Source of the DNA: Hirudo medicinalis
Lineage: Eukaryota > Annelida > Clitellata > Hirudinida > Hirudinidae
Length of the DNA stretch: 64,000 nt
Direction of reading: 5' to 3'
Assembly (NCBI GenBank): GCA_011800805.1
Contig: MPNW01000751.1
Location: 56,118-120,117 of the forward strand
A program made the translations under genes and the position numbers. Under the pieces are notes generated by a model. That model worked only from the letters and a program-made list of their open reading frames with translations, did not search any database and was not told where the DNA came from. Positions 13,362 through 23,234 of this stretch are shown piece by piece. Every line of letters begins with the position of its first letter. Within the stretch, counting starts at the first letter, position 1.

Positions 13362-13761
13362 AATTTAATCAGTTTTTGAACGAAATAATTCATAGTAAAA
13401 CGGCATTGCGGTAACATGCAAGATACAGCGCAAGTTATTTACTAACAAAGAAAAATGTCGATTTGGAGTTAATGCAAAATTTCTAAGCCTTATCTCGTAC
13501 AAGTATTATTTGAAATTGTTTGTTGTATAAAAGCGTATTTGAGACCTTTTAAATCTATCTGCCATAAAATTAGAAATGAATTATTTAATAAATTGCATTT
13601 TCAAAATTATGCATTAAATTAATAAATTGTTTATAAAAGCAATTGGAAAAAAAATTGCTATATCATACTTAGACCAATAACAGCCATATTGTTGGTTACT
13701 AAAGAAATCAAAACGTATCTTGCGATGTAAGCATTTGTGCGAAGCCTGTGAAATACTTGGG
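13362..13761. promoter_or_regulatory. Head-to-head promoter region of ASXL (-) and AMN1 (+)
   Basis: 400 bp separates the two start codons, so the genes probably share a bidirectional promoter. A CCAAT motif and its inverse flank a GCCAT core near 13,672-13,698 (ACCAATAACA, then TGTTGGT), forming an imperfect palindrome. No TATA box is obvious. The regulatory role is inferred from geometry only. Confidence 0.45.
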
Positions 13762-16429
13762 ATGAATTCAACGGAAGTTTCCAGTTTATTGCAGCTGTTA
13801 GTCCATAATTTTATAAAGTCTGGTTTCTGACAATGGCTGCGTCTGGAGATATAGAACTAAGAATTCGGAATTTCACACATATTGCTTTAAATTACTTTGA
13901 GACTTAGTTTTCCGTGTAAATTGACTACATTTGAAGAAAATCGATATACTGTTTTACAATTAATCGTTGAATAAATAATTTTAATTATTCAGGACCTTGT
14001 GGAAAGTTGTTGGCTCTTTTAATGAGTATAATGGTGAAGTTAACAACTTGCCAGTTAGTCTAAAGACAAGACTATCAGATGTGATGGCTAAGAGGGGCTC
14101 ATAACAGATGCCAATATTAGTCTGGTATGTTGAAGTGTGTTAAGGTAAGTTGTTAAATATCATTGTCTAGAAGTATGCTATACATGCTAGGCACATTAAG
14201 TTTTTTGAGTCAAAAGTAGCGAATTGGTTTTTTATGTTTGCTTAACATAACCAATTGAGTTCTGTTAAATGCTTGTTTAATTGTTTTTTTTTTGTCTCCT
14301 AAACTTTTTGAACTTTTAAAAATATTAAACAAGCAAAATTTGGATGTCATTACATAAACTTATTGACATAAAAATAAAGTAAATATCATTGTTCAAAATA
14401 ATATCAACATTTCAGCTCTTATCTGAGGAGGTGAGGTGTCTGGATTTGAGTCACAGTGAAGTGACTGATTTAGCTTTGTTTGAAGTTGCAAAATTCTGTC
14501 CTTATCTTGTCAAAATTGATCTCAACTCCCATAAACAACCAAGGTTGGGCATTTCTTCCACAGGTTTTAACATCTTTTTTTTTTAAATTGCAAATTTTCT
14601 TCAAATGAATTCGTGTACAAAGTATGACTTGACAGGAATATCTCAATTGGCCTCGAGATGCAAATTTATTCGATCAATCTATCTCCGACATTGCGTTGAG
14701 ATTACAGACTCGGGCATCGAAAATCTCATAGAATCTTGCAAAAATCTGACAGAATTGAATTTAGGAAAGTGTCCTCTCATATCAGATTGCTCACTAAAAG
14801 CTATCAGTCAGAACTGCGCAAAGCTAGTTTCCTTGAATCTGTCTGGGACCAATGCAAGTGTAGAGAAATGAATTTATCTTTTTAATTGTTAATTAAACAA
14901 TTAATTAGGGGCTGCCCATGAATGATGTCATGCAATTTTGGCCTATTTTTAACCCCCAGCCTTCCCACTGTCATGATTCGTCACAAAAAACCGGACCCCC
15001 TCACCAATATGACATCACAATGTTTTGACCTCCGCACATGAAATAGAAAGACATAATGATCAATATTATTTTTCAAAAATGCATAAGAAAATTAAAATTA
15101 TTGTCTCTAATAATTAACAAGATGAACAAAAATGTAAATAAAATTGATAATAAAAATAATATGCTTAGTGAGTTAGTAATCAGTATATCATTTAATTATC
15201 ATCAAATAATATCAAATTTTATTGTTCCTGATTCTCCCACCATGATGAGAAATGGTCATTCAATGAATAAAAGGCAGACCATGGTTTTTTTTCTCTCTGG
15301 TTGTATTGTTGTTTCATTTTCATTGTTCTAAATAGTCCTCCTCGATCCACACTGCACATTCTCCATTTTCTTTTTCGTTATTATTGCCATAATTTCTCTT
15401 TGCTGATGAGCTGCAATTCTCAACAGCCCGACACTTTTGGGCAAAGAAATCGCTTCCTGCTTGTGTGTCACAAGATGGTCGAGCAACATAATCATTAAGG
15501 AAGCAAAATGCAAATGACATTTTTTGAAAACTCAGTCACTAAGTATGATTGCATTGAAGGACAACACGAGTTGTGTGTAATAAAACGATAAGGATTCGCT
15601 AGCTGAGGAAGGAGATCATCCAATTTCATGCATTGGACAGTGAAAATTTTTTACCTCATTATTTATTTAAAAAAAAAAATGTGACGTCTCTCTCGTCACA
15701 TGTGATCGCAAATGTTTGAACCCCTCCCCCTCTAAGTGCATGACGTCATTTATGGATGTCCCCTTATCTATAAGCTGTCTTGGGGTTCAAGTAAATTATT
15801 CACAGAAATAAAGTAGCTTGATTTCAAAAATATAGATTCAATCGATTGTTCTTAAAATGAGCAATTATCAGACATTGGATTGATTTTGAAAGGCTTCTAA
15901 TCATTGTAGATTACTGATGATGGTATTCACAAAATGGTGTCTGGCTCCTGTTCTCAAACACTGAAGGTCAACAGTGATATTGAGATATTTAAAATATTCA
16001 TTTTTCTGAAACAATTTAATGTTTTAAATGTGGGGAGCATCAAGAAATTCAGAAGTTCGTTTGTAAATGCAGGAAGTTCACATTGATAATTGCGTCCAAG
16101 TCACCGACGCATCCGTTTCCTCTCTCATCAGCTTCTGCGGCAATCTGTCTGTTTTGATATTTCACAATTGCCCCAAGATCACAGGTGGTGAAGTTAATAA
16201 TTTCAATTTGTTTGACACTTCAGCTTCTTTAGTATTTGATAATTAATCGACTGCCTTTGACTGTTTGACTTGATACTCCGTTATTCAGACTTAATGGTTA
16301 TTAATAAGTGTTAATTATTATTAATTATAAATATTACAATCTTTAATTATTTTTGCAGAGCAATCCAGACTCGACTTGGAGAACATGCAGTCCGAAAGAA
16401 GAGTGCACGTCACGTTTACTGTTTATTGA
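13762..16429 (+). CDS. AMN1: AMN1 leucine-rich-repeat protein, 7 exons, one apparent frameshift
   Basis: AMN1 homologues are small proteins made of F-box-type leucine-rich repeats; yeast Amn1 antagonises the mitotic exit network, and the animal role is less clear. Exons: 13762-13817, 13993-14124, 14416-14563, 14636-14853, 15910-15966, 16073-16184, 16359-16429. Motifs follow AMN1: VSSLLQLLVHNF, LPVSLKTRL, ITDANISL, RCLDLSHSEVTDLAL, VEITDSGIENL, CPLISDCSL, VQVTDASVSSLI, HNCPKIT and the end VHVTFTVY. The visible sum is 794 nt. One base is missing at the GGGG run 14094-14097; with five G the frame and every later phase fit, giving 264 aa against 258 in human. The first donor (AA|GTCTGG) is weak, and the fourth intron uses GC-AG (AAT|GCAAGT). 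Either the frameshift is a sequencing error or this allele is damaged. An inverted-repeat DNA element sits in the GC-AG intron. Confidence 0.86.
14908..15763. mobile_element. Non-autonomous DNA transposon (MITE-like) in an AMN1 intron
   Basis: The left end GGGGCTGCCCATGAATGATG and the inverted right end GGGGACATCCATAAATGACG are imperfect terminal inverted repeats of about 27 bp, both continuing with TCATGCA. The element is 856 bp and is flanked by TTA on both sides, a possible 3 bp target duplication of the kind used by PIF/Harbinger elements (inference). Tracts next to the ends are C-rich and contain GTCACA-type subterminal motifs. No transposase frame is present, so it would depend on an autonomous partner. 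Confidence 0.72.
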
Positions 16430-16866
16430 TTGAGATTGATTCAGGGACAACTCTGTTGTTTTTGTTGAGAAGTTGAATTATTCTGGTTACAGCATTTGTG
16501 ATCATCACGATGATATAACGTCATCTTTTAACGTCTGTTTGCTGCTTTCACAAACTGATATGTGAATATGTATTCACATTTCATCAGTTTCATTTCATGT
16601 TTCATGTTTGCATTTTGTTGAGTTGAAACACAGAACCGGTTAGAGACTTTTGCTTTTATTGAAAAAATTGCTTAATATCAATATCGTTAAATAATTGTAA
16701 ACCATTTCACTTCAAACAAGATTTATTTAAGTAAATGTTAATAACTGATTAACTATTTAAATGACTAAGCTACTAATTAATAATTGTATTATATCAAACA
16801 TGTAATAATAGCATTAATTATAATTAGTGATGCCTCAGTGACATTACACGGAACTTTACGAAAGAG

Positions 16867-18110
16867 ATGGACTGCAACAGCACGCCTGAGATGAAAGTTC
16901 CAACATGCAAATTGGTGGAGGACACTTGCCCTTTGTTTAATGAACAATGCTTCACCACGGCCTTGAAAAGTGGATCACAAACAATCAATGGAAATGATAT
17001 CTGTTGCAAACTATTCATTTGGAGTGGTCTTCTCTAAGTTTCATTCATCTTTATGCCCATTGGAGTCGGAGATAAGATGTTCGTTGCTAAGTCATTTCTC
17101 TCTGCCTTTCTTCACATTGGAGACTGGCTCTGAATACAGTTATGTGAGGAAGAGTAACTTGTTCGAGAAATTGGTTTTGCTGTTTGTCGAGACTCTAGAT
17201 TATCAATCGATTCGATAAAGACACGGAAAAACTTATCAAAGACGAGTGGCTCCTAGGCATGTTAACGTGTCCTGCAGAGGTTTCCTCTCAAAAGAGACAT
17301 GAAATAATGAAGAAATTTCTATCGAAATGGATGTAGCAGAACGTTTGAAATGTCAAGAAGGCACGAAGTGGAAAACATTTTTAGAATGTTGTGACAAGAC
17401 ATCTATGACATACTTGTCTTATCATTGCGACTTCATCGATGAAACTTCAAGAGGTCCTATGGGTGATAAGAAAAGTTTATTCTACCTTACCTCGAGAGCT
17501 GCAGGAACACTATGCTGGCTTCTGGCAAATGGAACTCAAGACAAAATTAGGCAATTAGGTCATATTATTCCTTGGGAATTATCATGGCAAAAGCGATCAT
17601 GGATAAACAATTTCTCAATATTCCAGCAAATAATTAATTTTTCAGGAGATTGAGAACAGACCTGCAGAAGAACTATTCCCATTTGAGAAGGTAATGCTTT
17701 GATTTATTTGGAACATTCCCAATGCTGGAATCTTTGTTCAAACGACTTCTACAAGTTAAGAGGAAAATAGAGGCCATCAGGTCTGAGGGCAGTCTTAGCA
17801 TCAGAAGCAAGAAATAATCAGCAATTTGACTTTCGATGATGGAAGAAGCTCTTTCGATGACCTGTGTCCACAATTCCAGGCACAAATATCAAACTCCATT
17901 TGTATTTTGAGAAATTATGAGATCACAAATTTCAATTTGATGATGCATATCAATTCCAATGCATAAGATTTTATCGACTTTTTCCATCTGTAATTATTCA
18001 ATTGCTCTCTGCAGAAGAATTGAAAGATTTAATTGTTGCCAAGTGCTGCCAATTGTTCAAATGTCTTGTGCTTACCAGATGAAAGGCCTCAGTGCGTGAT
18101 CACGGGAACA
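16867..18110 (+). pseudogene. Decayed HECT-type E3 ubiquitin ligase (TRIP12/UFD4-like) fragment
   Basis: Short stretches in all three forward frames line up in order with the pre-HECT and HECT region of TRIP12-type ligases, but stops and frameshifts interrupt them. Landmarks: CDFIDETSRGPMGDKK at about 17,426-17,474; in another frame VYSTLPRELQEHYAGFW at about 17,475-17,525; in a third frame SYYSLGIIMAKAIMDKQFL at about 17,560-17,615; then DLFGTFPMLESLFKRLLQ followed by KRKIEA at about 17,700-17,775; SFDDLCPQF near 17,852; and LFPSVIIQLLSAEELKDLIV near 17,978-18,037. A less certain upstream part covers 16,867-17,220. The catalytic-cysteine half of the C-lobe is not seen. Recognisable splice-like edges (TTTTTCAG|GAG, GAG|GTAATG at 17,644-17,692) suggest a decayed genomic duplicate more than a processed copy. 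It can hardly make a working ligase. Confidence 0.68.
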
Positions 18111-21100
18111 ACCGATTCTGTCATCGAATTTCGTATTCTCTAATGATCAAATGCTCAAAAATGAATTTGTAAACTTAGTTTAAAAATTATTGTTTAATAA
18201 AAATTATTGCTTCGTCGCATTCCTGCGTTGGCTCCAGCTCATATGCTGTGGGATGTATTCCTTTTTTTTTTAAGAACAGGCCTGAGTTTTTTGTTGTTGC
18301 AAATATTATGCCATTCGTTGAAAACCTATGCAGCTATGTCACGTGTGAAAAAATGCCGAGAAATAAATACGAAAGAAAGCGATCCATTACGAGGCATGAG
18401 TAATGGCGATAAATTCTGGGGTATATATATTTCACAACTTTCAAGCCTTTAAAATGGCTGATGATGTCTGGTTAATGTATTTTTGTCTTTACAGTGTATA
18501 ATGTTTTAGTCCGTTTAAGGTGATTTTTTAAATGTTCTTTTAAACTTGTTCATCTTGAGTGGTTTATCACAGACAATTCTATCTGTCTATCTATGCCACT
18601 ATAAATTAATGTTATGTTATACTGTTGTTATATTGTTTAATGTTTAACAAATTGTTCATTTTCCAATCACCTGCCATCGCTTCCGCACGTTCAATGGGAC
18701 GTCGTTTCCAGTTAATATTTTTAATTTTCCCCCTCAATTGGATAACATCTCCATATTCGTCGTGTGAAGTCAGTTCTTTTCAATCAATTTTTTATTATTT
18801 TTATTTATTTATGTTTTTATGGAGTCCTCGGAAATTTGGATTTTTGTGCTCACACATAATTAATTTCTGCACCTACATTTGAGTGCAGTGAAACTTGAAA
18901 GAAAGGCATTTAAAGAATTTAAATACCTTAGAATTATTATTTCTAATTTATTTTCTAAAATGAACCGAAAAAGGAGCAACAAATCATGGAATCAAAAGAT
19001 TTGACAGGAAATAAGTTTAAACTTTGCCGAGGAATTGAACAAAAGCGGACTTTTTCCTTCTCCACCAACAACTGGTGTTCAAATCTCCGTGTTACCCACC
19101 AATGAGAAATGGTCGGAAAAACCCGATGTCGACGGGAATTCAAAAAATGAAATAATAAAAAGTGAATAGAAAGACAGGAAGGAAAACCATTTTTTCATTT
19201 CTTAATTTTACAAGAAGTTCCATTCAACATCTTCTCCCTGGGGTTTGTTGAACGATTGTTGAATAAGCAGTGCCTTTAAACGGAATGAGGCGTAGATTGT
19301 CCGATTTTAAGAATTTTTGGAAATTAATTTGCCTTTTTATTTTTAACTTTTTTAGGGGGTGGGAGTGATTGTACCCCCAGTCGTCCAGAAGCCTATAGGC
19401 TTACTATAGTAAATCAAAAAAGCAATGCATGGGAATTGATCTTCAAGCAATCTATTAGTAAAAAGTTTATTAATTCCACAGACAACCGTCTCTAATCTTA
19501 TCATGAATTTATGTTTCAATGAAATGTTAAGGGTGGCTGACTCCTTGCAATTAACAGAAGTTAAGCCAATTGTTACTCCGGCCGAGTGGAAAGTAATTGA
19601 AGTTATTCCTCTTATTCTATACTTTTCATAAAACTTTTTGAATGCCGATAAATGCATTGTTTTCTTCATTTGTAATATACTTTTTTAATATAAAGCCAGG
19701 AGATCCCTGCATGATTCCGGGGTACTCGTCATTTCAACGGAGGGGATTGAGAAAATTGTTCATAAATAAGAAAATGGCTGACTTTATAATGTAGGTTTTT
19801 TCATTATTACTGTTATGGTAGTTCTTCAGTAGAGAACATGTTTTATCAAACAGTGTAGCAAACGCTTTATTGCATTTACAGTCATGCCGATAACATTGAC
19901 AGACGGACCTCTCTGTAAAGATGGAGATGTTGATTCAAATTTTTAAACGGAAATGTTGCATCGACTACGGACTATTGTCACGGGTAAAGTTAAATAATTA
20001 TTTTTAAGAATTGTTTTCATTTTCAGCTTTAGAGTTCGCACTCGATAAGAACCATTTTGATTTGATTTTATGAATTTGAGTTAATTAATTTAATCATTTA
20101 GTCATATGATTACAATCAAAGAAGCAGATGCATGCAACATCTCAAGTGTCATGCAATGTATTATTTACTTGGGTTAAATGAAATACTTTCTTCAGATTCA
20201 ATTTGTAACTTCAAGTTAAATAAATTTAATTTATCACCATGGGTTTGATGGAAATACTTTAACTAAATAATGTGTGTGTGATGTGTGCATGATTGTTCAA
20301 TAGTTGAAAACTTTAAAAGCTTATATAAATATTTTAAAATATTTTATTTGTGGGCAGCTGTTGCTTCTTTCCTTAATCTTAACAAATTGTTGCATTTAAA
20401 CAATAAATTAATCATAAATTGGTAATTTTAAAACAATAATCAGACTGATGGACACATACATTAATTGAAGATAATTTGTTAAATAACCTAAGTAAATTAA
20501 AAACTGCTTAATAGGGACATTTTATCACAAATTGAACTGTTGCTCAAATTTGGCTTCGATCAGTTCAACATTTTGGTTATAAACTGACTGTTATGAGGAC
20601 TCCAGACTGGGGGGAGCAAAATTTGGGAATTGTTTCCTTGTTTCTCGAGCAAAAGCATTCGAGGATTCGGCATATTACGGCAAAGGCCTTGCGAATGATG
20701 TTATTGATGTATAAGATGCAAATAACTTATAAATGTTATTATTACGATGAGAATAATCTTTCCAGTTGAGTTCAGGAAGATCGAAGTCGCACACGGTGTG
20801 TACTAATTTTGCATTATTGTGTAGGGCTCTTAGACATTAAATGCATTGTTGGCATAGTCTACAGACTCAGAGTTGAATTTTCCAGGTCTGAGGTAGCTCT
20901 GCAGGTTGACCTGTCTGAAAATGTTGACACAAACTATTTAAATACAGTTGTATTCAGATGTATACAAATTGTATACCTGGATACAATTTCCATCCACCAT
21001 GAAATCTTCTATCACATCAAAAAGTTTTATATTCTTTAGGGAGAAATAAGCCATCCAGTTCGTGATTTAACTAAGTTTCAACCAAACCAAAAATCTCATG

Positions 21101-21145
21101 AATAGGTCATGAGTCTCCAAAAATAAGACAAATTCTTCTTGTTTG
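18111..21145. other. Gene-poor AT-rich spacer
   Basis: No domain or coherent exon chain was found on either strand. A minus-strand frame at 19,352-19,669 (105 codons) has no family resemblance I can name. Homopolymer and dinucleotide patches are short. It may contain very old mobile DNA. Confidence 0.5.
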
Positions 21146-21480
21146 TTAATACCACTTCATATGTCTGTAAATGAATCTTGGTTCACTTCTGAAAGGACTG
21201 TAACAGAATTGAAGAGGGCTGCAGTGAGGCGGTGTCTTGTGCAACCTTTGATATCTCCTCGCATCTTTTCTGGCATGCAGCCTCGGCCTCTCTGGGGTTA
21301 GATCGTGATTCATGAATACTTTCCTGACGGACGGATCGGCAGTCAGTCGAAGGATTCTAGATAAAGAGATCAAATCAGTTACTACTTCAGGATTCCTGAG
21401 AGTAACGTGGAACCTGGTGTTTGTAGGCTCCTTTCCAAAGCGATGGACATTAATAAGGACAGGTTCATAGTGAGGTTTTG
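21146..21480 (-). mobile_element. Retroelement ORF1-like fragment
   Basis: Minus-strand translation gives FHVTLRNPEVVTDLISLSR followed by ILRLTADPSVRKVFMNHDLTPERPR, with the pattern '...LR..VFMNHDLTPE.R' common to a repeated invertebrate retroelement protein. It begins near 21,470 and is cut by stops upstream. It lies next to other minus-strand retroelement pieces, so it is likely the remains of one insertion cluster. Confidence 0.5.
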
Positions 21481-21790
21481 TTCAAATTTTTGAAATTTTG
21501 GACGAGCCTCTTATCGTTGACCAAGGGTTGAGGTGGTGGACTGGAGACAATGACGTTTTTGGAATGTTTGTTTTTTTTTCCAACTTCTTCCGCCCACGCA
21601 GTTTATTTTTAATTAAATCCATACTGGGAGGGCAGGTTGGCAAAAAAAAGACTGCCAGAGCACCTCAAATCTTGTGAAAAGTGACAGCTTTGTCATCTCA
21701 TTGAGAGTTTCAGTTAAAGTTTTTGTAACTTGAGAAACCATTACCTTCAATGTGATTGAAAAGGTTTCCAACATTTTGCTCATATTGGAA

Positions 21791-22681
21791 ATTTTTTTTT
21801 TTGGAGGGGTTTTTTGAGTTTTATTGATTCAAACAAACAAGCTGTTATATACAAAGCAAAAGCATTAAAACAAATTCAAATAAACTCAAAGGGCCAGCCT
21901 TAAGGAAGCGCATGCTTCCGCTATCAGACTGACCCAATAAATCATTATGTACAGGAAACTTTTACACAGAGTAATTTACAAAATCATAAACTATACAATT
22001 TCACGCAATAAATATTGTTTATAAGACTTTTTAAATAATAAATAAATCAAATTAAAAGGACATGTATGTAATTGAATTAGATCTTTGATAGATGAAGGTA
22101 TAGAGGAGTAAAGTCTAGGGCCATAACATTGAATCGAGAATAATTTTAGAGTGGACTTAGAAAAAGAAGGACTATATTCATTGTTGTAGTTATTGCTTGA
22201 TTTAAAAAAGCCAGAGAATATTTTGGGAAGAGAATTGAAATCATATGAAAACATGAAAAGAGTGGTTTGTAAATTACGAATTTGTGATATATTTAGCAGG
22301 CTATTGTTAGTGAATGCAGAAACAGTTGATGACAAAGGTGTTAACAAGAAAATTATTCTTATAATCCTCTTTTGCAAAACATTCAATTGACGTGAATGTG
22401 TGTTATAAGTAGAAGCCCATATGATATTGCAATAAGTTATGTAAGGATAGACAAGAGAAAAATATAATAGAAGAGCTACTTTTGTATTAACAAATGGCCG
22501 AATTCTGGAAATTATACCTATGTTCCTGGAAACATGATTTTNGAGAAAAATATAATAGAAGAGCTACTTTTGTATTAACAAATGGCCGAATTCTGGAAAT
22601 TATACCTATGTTCCTGGAAACATGATTTTGAACATAAGAGATATGTGTGAGCCAAGATAAATGCTCATCTATTAAGACCAT
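21791..22681 (-). mobile_element. 5'-truncated LINE (reverse-transcriptase C-terminal part)
   Basis: Read on the minus strand, the fragment begins with the C-terminal part of a non-LTR polymerase (DEHLSWLTHISYVQNHVSRN, then IGIISRIRPFVNTKVALLLY). It continues with LNVLQKRIIRIIF and the typical tail containing YGPRLYSSIPSSIKDLI, then a 3'UTR with AATAAA and a terminal poly(A) at 21,791-21,802. This is the structure of a 5'-truncated jockey/CR1-like copy. A near-perfect 87 bp duplication around one N at 22,542 breaks the frame and looks like an assembly join. Confidence 0.72.
22455..22629. repeat. Tandem 87 bp duplication around a single N
   Basis: 22,455-22,541 and 22,543-22,629 read the same, separated by one N at 22,542. 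Identical copies meeting at an N point to unmerged contig ends rather than a biological repeat. Confidence 0.85.
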
Positions 22682-22689
22682 TCATTCGG

Positions 22690-23140
22690 TTGATAACATT
22701 CGTCATATGTTCATTCAACTGCTTTATTAGCAGATTTGAATTTTCAATTGCATGCTTCATGACCCCATTCAGATTAAGTTTGAGAGAATCAACAGGCAGT
22801 CTTTATTGCTTCCTTGAACACCTTTGAGACCTGGTTGTGTCACTGTGTATATCTTCCATGTGTAAGTGCACAGGAGCAACTGCCTAGCTGGAGAGTTTCA
22901 TCCCAAGTGGTCCACTGTCCCTGTTGGGATTGTTGGATAGCCTTTGTGACACTCTCATTCTCTTTCTCATTTCTTCTCTCCTGAATTGTAAAGGCAGATT
23001 TGACTGCTGCAGTTGCTTAAGGCTAGGTCACATCATGACTCCATCCTAAACCATGATGGTTGACCTGTTTATTTTTTTTTTTGAGGGTTTTTGAGTTTTA
23101 TTGATTCAAACAAGCAAACTGTTATGTACAAAAGATACAA
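22690..23140 (-). mobile_element. Retroelement fragments and a second LINE 3' tail
   Basis: Minus-strand reading of 22,690-23,040 includes KAIQQSQQGQWTTWDETL, a motif type often found downstream of the polymerase in invertebrate non-LTR elements, with stops on both sides. At 23,071-23,130 a poly(A) and AATAAA-bearing tail repeats the 3' end of the LINE at 21,791-21,860 (GTTTTATTGATTCAAACAA in plus orientation). The tail is therefore a second, very short copy of the same family. Confidence 0.55.
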
Positions 23141-23234
23141 GATGTTATGACATCTTATTTCCTTAAAGGGTTGTTAGTGCTTTGTGTGCCTTGTCTATCT
23201 GTTTCTGGACACTGAATTCTGCTTGATCTGAGCA

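Noticed and set aside
13833..13915. Second possible AMN1 start (MAASGDIELRIRNF)
   Set aside because: Every join to the next exon runs into a stop or the wrong phase; the upstream ATG at 13,762 gives the family-like VSSLLQLLVHNF and fits phase.
15056..15520. Short frames inside the inverted-repeat element
   Set aside because: No transposase motif; AT-driven open stretches.
18207..18882. Short plus-strand frames after the HECT fragment
   Set aside because: Looked for the missing catalytic half of the HECT domain; no Cys-containing C-lobe motif found.
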